A stretch of 64,000 nt of DNA from an uncultured Paracoccaceae bacterium (GTDB lineage Bacteria > Pseudomonadota > Alphaproteobacteria > Rhodobacterales > Rhodobacteraceae): positions 248,001 through 312,000 of the forward strand of contig CALLAF010000004.1 of NCBI GenBank assembly GCA_938002605.1, read 5' to 3'. Of the stretch, positions 42,223 through 52,421 are shown piece after piece. Every line of letters starts with the position of its first letter. Position 1 is the first letter of the stretch. The notes beneath the pieces were generated by a model. The model worked only from the letters and a program-made list of their open reading frames with translations, did not search any database and was not told where the DNA came from. Position numbers and translations under genes: made by a program.

Positions 42223-42867
42223 CTAAAAATGTGTGATCGCATGGGCGCGATCTGGTTGGTCTAAATGCGGAGCGGCGTTAAAGCTGGCCAATATCGGTCC
42301 TTGCGGGATCACATGTACCCGGTGCACCGATGTATTCATGATGGGCAATAAAACATGTGCCATCCGAGTCGGGTCCAGCCGCAGCAAATGGCGGATAATC
42401 ATCCCGATTACCCCACCCGATGTGACGCAAAGCACGCGCACACCCGGTTGCGCAGCCTCTTGCAAAACACCGGTCACACGCTCCTCAAACGAGGCAAAGG
42501 TCTCAACGCCTTGAATTTCTGCGCGGTGCCATGCTTCCATCACCTGTGGAATATGGGCGGCAAATTCCTCCGGTCCGGGCATCGGCACGCCATGCACATC
42601 ATCAAGAGCCTGCCCGAGATTAAAGTAGTCCATCTCATTTAGGCGCGGATCGATAACCGGATCAGCGAACCCCATGCCCGCAGCCGTTTCTCGGTGGCGG
42701 CGCAGGCTGCCCGCGATCACCTTGTCAAAGGGTGCTTCGCGGTCACGCAAATAATCGCCCAACCAACGCGCCTGCAGGTGACCCATTTCGGACAGCTTGT
42801 CATAGCTTTCTTCGTCGGTCGCACCCGAATTTGCCTGCCCGTGGCGTACAAATATGATCTCGCCCAT
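42223..42867 (-). CDS. Histidine phosphatase (phosphoglycerate mutase-like) family protein
   Basis: IIFVRHGQAN RHG motif; SLRRHRETA; VTSGGVIG. Confidence 0.92.
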   Translation of the reverse strand: MGEIIFVRHGQANSGATDEESYDKLSEMGHLQARWLGDYLRDREAPFDKVIAGSLRRHRETAAGMGFADPVIDPRLNEMDYFNLGQALDDVHGVPMPGPEEFAAHIPQVMEAWHRAEIQGVETFASFEERVTGVLQEAAQPGVRVLCVTSGGVIGMIIRHLLRLDPTRMAHVLLPIMNTSVHRVHVIPQGPILASFNAAPHLDQPDRAHAITHF

Positions 42868-43271
42868 GCGCGACTCCTTGATTTTTCTAAGACCTACGAG
42901 GTCATATCCGGCTTGGCAACGCTCATTGGCCGCAACATCAGGTCACGCAGGCGCGATTTGAACGAAATATTTGCCTACACTTTTTTGCGTTCAGCGCTGT
43001 TTCGTGAGCGGCATGTCAGCCGAAAATTGCTTCAACGCACAGAGTTCATTTCACTTGTGTTCATCCCCGCACAGAACCAGCGCATGGGGATGCATCTATA
43101 GAATTCAAGGAAAAATCCTGATCACATCGGTCACCATTTTCGTGATCGCCCGAGCCCTTTTCGAACGGCCCAATCTACCCGATATCCATTTCATCAACAC
43201 GGCAAACGAAGCCGCCGCGACAAATAAAGGCGATCTAACATCGCTAAACAAAAGAGAAAAAGGAACACACT

Positions 43272-43604
43272 ATGTCTATCAAAACAATCGCAATTGCCGC
43301 CGCAACAATCGCAGCTCTGGGTACAACTGCTTCTGCAAACAACTACTTTGAATTCGGCGAAAACCTGGACGCAAGCTCCGTTCTTGAACTCGGTTTGGTC
43401 CGCGCAGACGCTGACGGCGTTGTCGAAATCTACAAAAGCGTTGCGGGTGAGCCCGGCGCATTGATCGGCACCGAAACTGTCCACGCTGGTGCAAACAGCA
43501 ACGTCCGCGTGAACGTTGGGTCAGCCCCACAACAAGACGTCATCGCAGTGCTGAAAGTGAACGGTCAATCCGTTGCTGAGCGTGACTACGACATCGTCCG
43601 CTAA
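43272..43604 (+). CDS. Small secreted protein of unknown function, copy 1 of tandem pair
   Basis: Signal peptide MSIKTIAIAAATIAALGTTASA; 108/110 residues identical to the next gene. Confidence 0.88.
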   Translation: MSIKTIAIAAATIAALGTTASANNYFEFGENLDASSVLELGLVRADADGVVEIYKSVAGEPGALIGTETVHAGANSNVRVNVGSAPQQDVIAVLKVNGQSVAERDYDIVR

Positions 43605-43627
43605 GCCGCCAAGTTTCAAATTAAATC

Positions 43628-43643
43628 GCGACACAGATGTCGC
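43628..43643. repeat. Intercistronic hairpin between the tandem paralogues
   Basis: GCGACA-CAGA-TGTCGC inverted repeat. Confidence 0.55.
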
Positions 43644-43670
43644 AGCGAAAACGAACTAAAGGAATATATC

Positions 43671-44003
43671 ATGTCTATCAAAACAATCGCACTTGCCGCC
43701 GCAACAATCGCAGCTCTGGGTACAACTGCTTCTGCAAACAACTACTTTGAATTCGGCGAAAACCTGGACGCAAGCTCTGTATTGGAGCTCGGTTTGGTCC
43801 GCGCAGACGCAGACGGCGTTGTCGAAATCTACAAAAGCGTTGCGGGTGAGCCCGGCGCATTGATCGGCACCGAAACTGTCCACGCTGGCGCAAACAGCAA
43901 CGTCCGCGTCAATGTCGGCACTGCGCCACAACAAGACGTCATCGCAGTTCTCAAAGTGAACGGTCAATCCGTTGCTGAGCGTGACTACGACATCGTTCGC
44001 TAA
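43671..44003 (+). CDS. Small secreted protein of unknown function, copy 2 of tandem pair
   Basis: Differs from copy 1 only at residues I8L and S->T in VNVG(S/T)APQQD. Confidence 0.88.
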   Translation: MSIKTIALAAATIAALGTTASANNYFEFGENLDASSVLELGLVRADADGVVEIYKSVAGEPGALIGTETVHAGANSNVRVNVGTAPQQDVIAVLKVNGQSVAERDYDIVR

Positions 44004-44035
44004 ACGCTGAACGCGATCTCCCTCCTCTCTCAAAA

Positions 44036-44067
44036 GGTCGTCTTCCCAACGGAAGGCGGCCTTTTTT
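44036..44067 (+). terminator. Rho-independent terminator after tandem pair
   Basis: GGTCGTCTTCC-CAAC-GGAAGGCGGCC followed by TTTTTT. Confidence 0.85.
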
Positions 44068-44148
44068 CGCGTCGCAGACTTGCTGCGCGATTCTGAACGT
44101 GGGACTGTGCCCGAAACGCGAATACCCCAACCGGACAGGTCCCTCTCT

Positions 44149-46185
44149 ATGCCCGCTGACAAGCTGCTTGCCGATGTTTTTGGTTTTGATGCGTTTCGCC
44201 CCGGCCAAAAAGACATCGTTGAGGCTGTCACCGCTGGACAAAACACTTTGGCGATTATGCCAACGGGCGGTGGTAAATCCCTATGTTTCCAGCTGCCCGC
44301 ATTGGTTCGCGACGGCGTTACCGTCGTCATTTCCCCCTTGATTGCCCTAATGCGCGATCAAGTGCGTGGTCTGCGCGAAGTAGGCGTCAGCGCGGGTGCG
44401 CTCACCTCTGGCAATAGCCAAGAAGAAACTGACGAAGTCTTTGCTGCACTTGATGCAGGCACGCTGAAGCTGCTGTATATGGCGCCGGAAAGGCTCGCTT
44501 CGGGCGGGACGATCAACATGCTGCGCCGTGTCGGCGTAAACTTGATCGCGGTAGACGAGGCACATTGCGTCAGCCAATGGGGGCATGATTTTCGCCCTGA
44601 CTACTTACGGATCGGGGATTTGCGCCGCGCGCTTGATGTGTCGCTGGCCGCTTTCACCGCAACGGCTGATGCTGAAACTCAAGTCGAAATTGTCCAAAAA
44701 CTATTCGATGGCGTGCAGCCTGCCACATTCCTACGCGGGTTTGACCGGCCAAACATCCATCTTGCCTTTGCCGCCAAAGACGGACCGCGCACGCAAATCT
44801 TGAACTTTGCCGCCGCCCGCAAAGGGCAATCAGGCATCGTTTACTGTGGCACGCGCGCCAAGACAGAAACGCTTGGGCGTGCATTAACCGAAGCCGGGCA
44901 CGCCGCCTGCCATTATCACGGCGGAATGGATGCCGAGGATCGCCGGAGCGTCGAACGCCGGTTCCAACAAGAAGACGGGCTGATTGTTTGTGCAACCGTC
45001 GCATTTGGCATGGGGATAGACAAACCCGATATTCGCTGGGTCGCCCATGCCGATCTGCCAAAGTCTATCGAAGGCTACTATCAAGAAATCGGGCGCGCGG
45101 GGCGTGACGGTGCGCCTGCCGAAACGCTGACGCTGTTTGGGCCTGATGATATTCGCTATCGCAGGCAACAAATCGACGAAGGTTTGGCACCACCGGAACG
45201 GCGGGCGGCGGATCATGGGCGGCTCAACGCGCTGCTGGGATTGGCAGAAGCGCTGCGCTGTCGGCGACAAAACTTGCTCGAATACTTCGGCGAAAATCCT
45301 GAACCTTGTGGCAATTGCGATCTTTGCGACAAGCCTGCCGATATTTTTGATGGAACCACGGCCGTCCGCATGGCGCTTTCGGCGGCTTTGCGAACCGAAG
45401 AATGGTTTGGCGCCGGGCATTTGATCGACATTTTACGTGGCGACCTTACCGACAAGGTAAAGCAACGGGGCCACGATAGCCTGCCCACATTCGGAGTTGG
45501 GAACGAATATGACAAACGCCAATGGCAGGCGATTTTCAGGCAAATGATGGGGCATGATCTGTTACGCCCTGATCGCGAACGCCACGGCGCTTTGCGAATG
45601 ACAGAGTCTGCCCGCCCGATCCTGCGCGGTGAAGCGAGCATTGAACTGCGCCGGGATTCAATCCGTGCGGCACGTGGCAGCGGCCCGAAAGTCAAGACGC
45701 TGGTCAGCGAAGAAGACGCACCACTTTTGTCCGCACTCAAAGCGAAACGTCGGTTTCTCGCAGAACAAGCCGGCGTGCCCGCCTATATTATCTTTAACGA
45801 CCGATCCCTGATTGAAATGGCTGAAAAGCGGCCCATGAATTTGGACGAGATGGCACACATCGGCGGAGTCGGTGCAAAGAAATTGGAAAGCTACGGGCGT
45901 GATTTCGTCGAGGTGATCGCAGGCGAGGTCGAACCAATCCACCCTGCCCGCCGTAAGCTTGCTGGACGCGACGAGGGTGAGGTTTATGATCGTCTGCTTG
46001 AAGTGCAGGCCGATCTTACGCGCGGCCCGCATGGCGTCGATAAACCAATGAGCTGCACCGCAGCGATACTTGCCAAAGTGGCGCAAATGCGCAGCGCTGA
46101 CGCACGGCATTTAGAGCAGATCATCGGGGAACGGCACGCCGAACGATTTGGCGATGCGTTTCTCGAAGTGATTGCAAATCGTTAG
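44149..46185 (+). CDS. recQ: ATP-dependent DNA helicase RecQ
   Basis: MPTGGGKSLCFQLPA Walker A, VDEAHCVSQWGHDFRPDY, QEIGRAGRDG, HRDC domain at C-terminus; Zn-cysteines CRRQ..C..C..C. Confidence 0.97.
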   Translation: MPADKLLADVFGFDAFRPGQKDIVEAVTAGQNTLAIMPTGGGKSLCFQLPALVRDGVTVVISPLIALMRDQVRGLREVGVSAGALTSGNSQEETDEVFAALDAGTLKLLYMAPERLASGGTINMLRRVGVNLIAVDEAHCVSQWGHDFRPDYLRIGDLRRALDVSLAAFTATADAETQVEIVQKLFDGVQPATFLRGFDRPNIHLAFAAKDGPRTQILNFAAARKGQSGIVYCGTRAKTETLGRALTEAGHAACHYHGGMDAEDRRSVERRFQQEDGLIVCATVAFGMGIDKPDIRWVAHADLPKSIEGYYQEIGRAGRDGAPAETLTLFGPDDIRYRRQQIDEGLAPPERRAADHGRLNALLGLAEALRCRRQNLLEYFGENPEPCGNCDLCDKPADIFDGTTAVRMALSAALRTEEWFGAGHLIDILRGDLTDKVKQRGHDSLPTFGVGNEYDKRQWQAIFRQMMGHDLLRPDRERHGALRMTESARPILRGEASIELRRDSIRAARGSGPKVKTLVSEEDAPLLSALKAKRRFLAEQAGVPAYIIFNDRSLIEMAEKRPMNLDEMAHIGGVGAKKLESYGRDFVEVIAGEVEPIHPARRKLAGRDEGEVYDRLLEVQADLTRGPHGVDKPMSCTAAILAKVAQMRSADARHLEQIIGERHAERFGDAFLEVIANR

Positions 46186-46260
46186 GACCCTGAGGGCGCA
46201 GCGCTTGACCCCCGCACGCACGCGCACTAGCTAGCGCGCAATCTGACAAAGGAATTAAAA

Positions 46261-47166
46261 ATGGCGCGCAGACGTAAGGGACGCGATATTTCTGGCTGGC
46301 TCGTAGTGGATAAGCCTGCCGGGCTGACTTCTACCGCTGTGGTAAACAAGGTGCGCTGGGCGCTTGATGCCAAGAAGGCTGGGCACGCAGGCACGCTTGA
46401 CCCCGAAGCGACAGGCGTTTTGGCCGTTGCATTGGGCGAGGCAACAAAAACCGTGCCCTACATCACAGATGCTCTTAAAGCCTATACATTTGTCGTGCGC
46501 CTTGGTCAGGCGACGAATACTGACGACGCCGAAGGCGAGATCATAGCCACCAGTGACGCCCGCCCCGATGACGAGACGATCAAAGCGGCGCTTGGTGCGT
46601 TTATTGGCGATATTATGCAGGTGCCGCCACAGTTTTCAGCCGTGAAAGTTGACGGTGAGCGGGCCTATAAAAAGGCACGTGAGGGCGAAGAAATGACGCT
46701 CGCGGCGCGGCCTCTTTGGGTCGAGGAGCTTTTGCTGATCGACCGCCCCGACGCAGATCATGTCGTGCTTGAAATGACCTGCGGCAAAGGCGGCTATGTG
46801 CGATCCATTGCCCGCGATTTAGGCGAGGCCTTGGGCTGCAAAGCCCATGTCAAATCGCTGCATCGTATCTGGTCCGGCCCCTTTCAAGCCACAGATGGTG
46901 TCACCTTGGATCAGGTCGATACGCTGGCGAAGACGCCCGCGCTAGACGCGTTTCTTCAGCCGCTTGAAATTGGGCTTGAAGATTTGCCAGAGGTCCGCTG
47001 CCTTGCTGAAAGCGTCGCAAAACTGCGCAACGGCAACCCAGCTTCTGTCATCGCGTCAGGTGTTGAATTTGGCGAAGAAGTCTGGGCCTCTTTTGAAGGC
47101 AAAGCCATTGCTGTCGGCACATATCGCGGTGGTGAAATTCAGCCAACCCGTGTTTTTGTCATGTAA
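46261..47166 (+). CDS. truB: tRNA pseudouridine(55) synthase
   Basis: [46 protein letters not shown]. Confidence 0.97.
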   Translation: MARRRKGRDISGWLVVDKPAGLTSTAVVNKVRWALDAKKAGHAGTLDPEATGVLAVALGEATKTVPYITDALKAYTFVVRLGQATNTDDAEGEIIATSDARPDDETIKAALGAFIGDIMQVPPQFSAVKVDGERAYKKAREGEEMTLAARPLWVEELLLIDRPDADHVVLEMTCGKGGYVRSIARDLGEALGCKAHVKSLHRIWSGPFQATDGVTLDQVDTLAKTPALDAFLQPLEIGLEDLPEVRCLAESVAKLRNGNPASVIASGVEFGEEVWASFEGKAIAVGTYRGGEIQPTRVFVM

Positions 47167-47187
47167 GGTGGATCAAGATCCACCCTA
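47163..47187. repeat. Palindromic GTAaGGTGGATC-type intergenic repeat
   Basis: GTAAGGTGGATC-AA-GATCCACCCTAC overlapping/after the truB stop; related to 41160-41183. Confidence 0.6.
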
Positions 47188-47196
47188 CGTCGTTGC

Positions 47197-47709
47197 ATGA
47201 TGATCATACGTAAACACACTCAAGGCGAAATGCAGTCATCCGCAGTCTATTCTGGCTGCGAACGCTATCGCTATGCGCTGACCCGTAGCTGGGATTCCGA
47301 AAGTCCGCGCGTTCTATTTGTGATGCTGAACCCCTCGAAAGCGACGGAAATTCAGAATGACCCGACAGTCGAACGCTGCGAACGTCGTGCCCGCGCGTTG
47401 GGGTTTGGCGCGTTTCGGGTGGTAAATATCTTTGCTTGGCGTGAAACCCATCCACAGCTGATGCGCAAAGCCACTGATCCGATTGGCCCCGATAACGACC
47501 AAGCCCTACTGGATGCCGCCGATTGGGCGGATCAAATCATCGCCGCGTGGGGTACCCATGGCGCGCATTTGGATCGCGGCCCCGCTGTTGCCGAACTGCT
47601 TTTGCAAACGGGCAAACCGATATCCAATCTGGGCCTGACCAAGCAGGGCCACCCCAAACACCCGCTTTATATTCGCTACACACAGCAACCTGAACGCTGG
47701 CTGCATTAA
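47197..47709 (+). CDS. DUF1643 domain-containing protein
   Basis: YRYALTRSWDSESPRVLFVMLNPSKATEIQNDPTVERCERRARALGFGAFRVVNIFAWRET. Confidence 0.92.
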   Translation: MMIIRKHTQGEMQSSAVYSGCERYRYALTRSWDSESPRVLFVMLNPSKATEIQNDPTVERCERRARALGFGAFRVVNIFAWRETHPQLMRKATDPIGPDNDQALLDAADWADQIIAAWGTHGAHLDRGPAVAELLLQTGKPISNLGLTKQGHPKHPLYIRYTQQPERWLH

Positions 47710-47804
47710 CCATTCGGATCGATTTCTGACACGTTCCGCCTTTGTTCGTGCTAATGTTACACTCGCAAAATGGGTCAGTCGACTCAAGTAACCGCAGGTG
47801 CATT

Positions 47805-48650
47805 ATGTTAGCTATGCTAGGAATTCTGGGCGTCACTATGTCCGCGATCATGCTGATCGACGACGATGACGAAACAGACGCAGAGCCCGCTAACACAGCA
47901 CCCGAAGATAACCCCGACAACGAGGAAGAAGTACTCGCCATTGGCGATTTGGTCGACACAATGGACGAAGACATGGTTCTATTTTCAGGCGACGCTGATG
48001 ACAGCGTGTTTGGCGGTAGCGGGGATGACTACATCGACGGTGAAGGTGGCGCTGACAATATCTTTGGCAATGCTGGCGATGATGAACTGCATGGCGGCAC
48101 AGGTGATGACCATTTGGACGGCGGTGAAGGTCACGACAGCCTCTTTGGACATGTCGGGGACGATGTGCTGATGGGACAGGCCGGAGATGATAATCTGAAC
48201 GGCGGTGGCGGCGATGATCAGCTTATCGGAGGGGACGGCAACGATATGCTGCTGGGTTCTTTGGGTGATGACACCTTGATTGGCGGGAATGGTGCGGACA
48301 CGTTGCATGGGGGATCCGGTGATGACATCATTGACGACAGTGCCGATCAAACCCGCGATTTCCTGAATGGCGGCGCGGGTGACGACGTTTTATCAGGCGG
48401 GAATGGTGACGTTCTCAACGGTGGCACAGGGGCAGATAGGTTCCTGCTTCATTTAACGAGTAACGCTATCATCGAAGATTTTAATCCCGACGAAGACAGT
48501 CTTGAAATCAACTTTACAGGTACACCACCGATCCTGAGCACAATTATGTCAGACGGCGATTTAGTTCTCTTGGCTGATGGGGCGGCTGTGGCGACTTTGG
48601 CAAACGTCTCCGAGCTTGATTTATCGGACGTCGTATTGGTTGCTGAATAA
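47805..48650 (+). CDS. RTX calcium-binding protein with N-terminal hydrophobic segment
   Basis: MLAMLGILGVTMSAIMLIDDDDE N-terminus, then tandem GGxGDDxLxG repeats. Confidence 0.88.
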   Translation: MLAMLGILGVTMSAIMLIDDDDETDAEPANTAPEDNPDNEEEVLAIGDLVDTMDEDMVLFSGDADDSVFGGSGDDYIDGEGGADNIFGNAGDDELHGGTGDDHLDGGEGHDSLFGHVGDDVLMGQAGDDNLNGGGGDDQLIGGDGNDMLLGSLGDDTLIGGNGADTLHGGSGDDIIDDSADQTRDFLNGGAGDDVLSGGNGDVLNGGTGADRFLLHLTSNAIIEDFNPDEDSLEINFTGTPPILSTIMSDGDLVLLADGAAVATLANVSELDLSDVVLVAE

Positions 48651-48784
48651 AACTCTTTTACTTTTTTGTGGAATTCTCTTAAACGCAGCCATCCGTGTAA
48701 GGAATCGCTTGCCGGATACCTCCAAGGGCCTTTCTGGACGACATCCCGGATCGCGCCATTCACCTTTTATATAAGGAGACCCCG

Positions 48785-49054
48785 ATGTCGATTACTGCTG
48801 AAGAAAAAGCTCGGATCATGAAAGAGTTCGCAATCAAAGAAGGCGACACTGGTTCGCCCGAAGTACAGATTGCTATCTTGTCTTCGCGCATCGCGACACT
48901 GACAGAGCATTTCAAGACCCACAAAAAAGACAATCATGGTCGTCGCGGCCTGCTCAAGATGGTTGCACTACGTCGTAAGCTTTTGGATTACACCAAAGCC
49001 AAAGATGTTGCGCGCTACCAATCTTTGATCGAACGCCTGGGCCTACGCCGCTAA
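48785..49054 (+). CDS. rpsO: 30S ribosomal protein S15
   Basis: [50 protein letters not shown]. Confidence 0.99.
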   Translation: MSITAEEKARIMKEFAIKEGDTGSPEVQIAILSSRIATLTEHFKTHKKDNHGRRGLLKMVALRRKLLDYTKAKDVARYQSLIERLGLRR

Positions 49055-49110
49055 GGTTTAGGACAATGGGCTGAGCCCACTCCCAATCTGATTGATAAAT
49101 CAATTAAAAA

Positions 49111-49136
49111 CGCCCGTCTGATGACGGGCGTTTTTT
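49111..49136 (+). terminator. Rho-independent terminator after rpsO
   Basis: CGCCCGTC-TGAT-GACGGGCG then TTTTTT. Confidence 0.88.
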
Positions 49137-49163
49137 GTTGCTGTTATCACGCTGGCTATCAAA

Positions 49164-51449
49164 CTAGCTCGCTTGTGCAAACGGTGGGATCGATGACCCA
49201 TCTGACCCGCTATCTTTGGACCCTCCGCCACTAAAGTGGCCTGCAAGTTCCTTCATCTCTCCGGCTTTTTGTCGCAATTCAAGCGATGACGTTGCGCTTT
49301 CATCAACCATTGCTGCGTTTTGCTGCGTCACGCGATCCAACACAACGATGCCAGAGTTGATCTCAGACAGGCCTGTGGATTGCTCTTCTGCACCGCTCGC
49401 GATTTCTTTGATCTGCGCCGAAACCTCGTTGACGCCTGAGAGAACCTCTTCAATGGCCGCGCCCATATCAGATACCAAACCTACGCCAATAGCGATATTG
49501 TCGTTTGACCCAACGATCAGTCTTCGAATTTCTGACGCCCCGTCGGACGAACGCTGCGCCAATGCGCGCACCTCGGATGCAACAACTGCAAACCCAAGCC
49601 CTGCGTCCCCTGCGCGCGCGGCTTCTACGCCTGCGTTCAGTGCCAATAAGTTGGTCTGGAATGCGATATCATCCATCAACTGCACGATATGGCCGATTTG
49701 TTCCGATGAATCTTCGATCGTTTTCATCGCACTGACAGCCTCACGCCGCACCTTCTCACCACGTTCTGCTTGTGAGCGCGTACCCTCAATCGCACTCGCA
49801 ATATCACGGGCACCCGTAGCTGTTGCTTTCACGCTGGTACTAATTTCATGCATCGCAGCAGCAGTTTCCTCGAGCGTTGCTGCTTGGTTTTCGGTGCGTT
49901 GCGACAAACTTACCGTGTTGTCGTTAAGGCGTTCCGCGTCACTATCAATTTGCTCAGCGTTTGCTTGTAAATTGCCAACAATTCCACCAAGAGATTTGAC
50001 GGTATTGTTGAAGTTGTTCCGCAGCTCCTCATACTCCGCCGGGAAACTCTGTCGTAGATCGCAATCAAGCTTTCCTTCAGCGAGGGCAGCGAGCGCATTG
50101 CCCAGTTGCCGCATAACGTCTGCTTGCGCTTCGACGCTCTTTTGCCGTTCTGAAATTGCATCCTGACCCGCGGCGAGTTCCGTCTTAAACCGTTCCAAGG
50201 CACGTGCGATATCACCCAATTCATCACCCGTTTTCGTTTCAGCAACGATGCTTTCCAAATCCCCACCGGACAAGGTCGTTACACTATCAGACAAAGCGAC
50301 AATTCTGCGTGTCAGCTTGCTAGCGATCCAAAACGCAAGGGCCGCAACAATAACCAACACGATCACCGTTTGAAGGAATACAAGTGACAGCAAATGGCGG
50401 GTCGCAGCGTTCGCTTCGGTCAGGTCTTGTTCTAAGACTAGGTGCCATTCTTTGCCAAAAGCATCGAACACCTTGGTGTAGGCAATAACCGGTTCACCCG
50501 ACAGACCAGTCACCCCAGTCATCATCGTTTCTTCGCTGTGTTGCGCAGCTTCGATCTGAGGCAGCGCAGGCAAAACGTCGAGAAGCCCATGCCCCCCCGG
50601 TCGTGTTGAATTTGAACGCGCGGTCCCATCTTCGCCTACAGCATAAATCTGCCCCGTTTCACCTAATACGTCGCTGTCTGAGATAATATGTCCAATTTTG
50701 TCTGCAGGTAATTGTAACGCCACAACGCCCAAGCGCGTACCATCAGTATCAAATACCGGGGCTGCTACAAATTTCGCCGGGGTCCCGCCGCTCGGGGCAT
50801 AGGCCGCAAAATCTGTGACATATACTTCACCATGCTGCATGGACGTGGCTTTTTGAAAAGCTACGCCCAGATCACTGTTTGAATATTCACCGGACCGGAA
50901 GTTCGTCGCAAAATCGAGTTCTTTAAAAACAGAGTAGACGAGGTTCCCTTCTAGATCGAAAAGAAACACACCGTAATATTCACGTTCTTTTTGAAAGCTA
51001 TGGAATGTCTCATGAAACTCTGCATGCGTCTCTGACCATATGGATCCGTCCGCCGCATCTCTCAATTGATCTTTTTCACCCGCTGGGTAAGGGCTATCGA
51101 AAACGTAGAGTTGCTGGAGCGCTTCTTGCGCGGTTCCATCAAAGGCTTCCCAACCGCTATGAAACCCCTTGATTGCATCGAATGTTGCGTGGCTATCAGC
51201 AAGGACCCTAAGATCCACATTTACCGCTGAAAACCAGACTGTCAGTTGGTTTGATTTCTCATCTAGCAAATTCATGAACCCAAGTTCGCGTTGGGCGTTT
51301 AGCTCGCTTCGTGCTGTCGCAAACGACAACAACGAAAATGCAACCATCAAGGCCAAGGTGGGCACGGCAACAAGTATTGGAAACTTGTGCCGTAACTTCA
51401 TGCGACGCCAACGGCTACGACGGTTCTTACCTTGCCAGACATTCGACAT
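49164..51449 (-). CDS. Methyl-accepting chemotaxis protein (periplasmic sensor, HAMP, MCP signalling domain)
   Basis: N-terminal TM, periplasmic region, second TM before HAMP ([26 protein letters not shown]), hairpin tip [58 protein letters not shown]. Confidence 0.96.
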   Translation of the reverse strand: MSNVWQGKNRRSRWRRMKLRHKFPILVAVPTLALMVAFSLLSFATARSELNAQRELGFMNLLDEKSNQLTVWFSAVNVDLRVLADSHATFDAIKGFHSGWEAFDGTAQEALQQLYVFDSPYPAGEKDQLRDAADGSIWSETHAEFHETFHSFQKEREYYGVFLFDLEGNLVYSVFKELDFATNFRSGEYSNSDLGVAFQKATSMQHGEVYVTDFAAYAPSGGTPAKFVAAPVFDTDGTRLGVVALQLPADKIGHIISDSDVLGETGQIYAVGEDGTARSNSTRPGGHGLLDVLPALPQIEAAQHSEETMMTGVTGLSGEPVIAYTKVFDAFGKEWHLVLEQDLTEANAATRHLLSLVFLQTVIVLVIVAALAFWIASKLTRRIVALSDSVTTLSGGDLESIVAETKTGDELGDIARALERFKTELAAGQDAISERQKSVEAQADVMRQLGNALAALAEGKLDCDLRQSFPAEYEELRNNFNNTVKSLGGIVGNLQANAEQIDSDAERLNDNTVSLSQRTENQAATLEETAAAMHEISTSVKATATGARDIASAIEGTRSQAERGEKVRREAVSAMKTIEDSSEQIGHIVQLMDDIAFQTNLLALNAGVEAARAGDAGLGFAVVASEVRALAQRSSDGASEIRRLIVGSNDNIAIGVGLVSDMGAAIEEVLSGVNEVSAQIKEIASGAEEQSTGLSEINSGIVVLDRVTQQNAAMVDESATSSLELRQKAGEMKELAGHFSGGGSKDSGSDGSSIPPFAQAS

Positions 51450-51628
51450 TTCATACTCTCCAACTGGTTTTCAAGAGCGCGGGTTATACGCTGTACAGAA
51501 TCTCTAGCTGAAGGTTCCTTAGATTTGATTAAGCCGCCCAATTGGCCATAGTGACGTAATTGAGGCGTTCATTCGGACGTTTGCAGGAAACAGCGCGCCA
51601 GCACTACTTTTAGCCGTGCAGAGCGCTT

Positions 51629-52189
51629 TCAGCTTTGGCCCGTTGCAAGCATCGACGATAAATCAAAAGCAGCAAAACCCTGTTGTTCGCTTGTCAGTAC
51701 AAGGAAATCACCTAACGGGTGAATATCCAATCCCTTGGGCCCGCCTTCTTGTGCGTTGTGTCTTCCCGCTAAAAAAGTTGCGTCATCCATAATCTTGAAC
51801 GATCTGGTCGGCTGGTGGTCACCTTGCCAGTTGGTCGTATCTTCATGCCAATAGTGCACCAAAGGCGCACCGGCATCAGCAACCAAAACGCCGCGCCCAT
51901 CTTGTATAAACCGCACCCCATGCGGGTAGGCAGACCCCATTAATCGGCCCGATGGTTCAGCGTGTTTCGAAAGGCGCCGATAGGACAGTTTAAACAACGT
52001 AATAGATTCGGCAACAAAGCCAGCAACAGCGATCATGTTGCCGCTAGGCGAAAAGCGACAATCTTCTGTGCGCTTAAGGTCGACATCTTCAGGGGTTATC
52101 CCGGACGCAAATTCAATTTTGGCCGCGTGCTTTTGGCCATCTTTGGCCTGTTCCAAGGCAAGCGTGCCTTCTTCGACTATTTCGATCAT
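51629..52189 (-). CDS. Short beta-propeller (WD40/lactonase-like) protein or fragment
   Basis: Blade-like repeats DCRFSPSGNMIAVAGFVAESITLFKL, PHGVRFIQDGRGVLVADAGAPLVHYW, PKGLDIHPLGDFLVLTSEQQGFAAFDL; only about 186 aa. Confidence 0.65.
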   Translation of the reverse strand: MIEIVEEGTLALEQAKDGQKHAAKIEFASGITPEDVDLKRTEDCRFSPSGNMIAVAGFVAESITLFKLSYRRLSKHAEPSGRLMGSAYPHGVRFIQDGRGVLVADAGAPLVHYWHEDTTNWQGDHQPTRSFKIMDDATFLAGRHNAQEGGPKGLDIHPLGDFLVLTSEQQGFAAFDLSSMLATGQS

Positions 52190-52333
52190 TTTGGTCTTAG
52201 CAATAATAGTTTTTTTGATCTTAATTAGCTACACGCCCAACGCGTACCGAAGCAATGGGCCCGCAAACGATCCGCCCTTCCCAAATCGCCAAAATTCCGT
52301 TATGGCCCGACAATCTTGAGAGACCGGCGCCCG

Positions 52334-52385
52334 CATTCCAGCGCCTGCCAAAGAAGATACCGGAATGAGGGGGAATACGCCCCCT
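52334..52385 (+). promoter_or_regulatory. Two adjacent hairpins in the pnp leader
   Basis: CATTCC(52334-52339)/GGAATG(52362-52367), immediately followed by AGGGGG-AATACG-CCCCCT (52368-52385). Confidence 0.45.
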
Positions 52386-52421
52386 ACGCAAAATGGGCTG
52401 CGGCCCGACTAGGAAAACATG

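Noticed and set aside
42694-43101. 135-aa plus-strand ORF spanning the histidine phosphatase 5' end and intergenic space
   Set aside because: Mostly antisense to a real gene and without recognisable motifs.
49216-50166. 316-aa plus-strand ORF
   Set aside because: Antisense to the strongly supported chemotaxis protein; Ser/Arg/Cys-rich translation typical of shadow ORFs.
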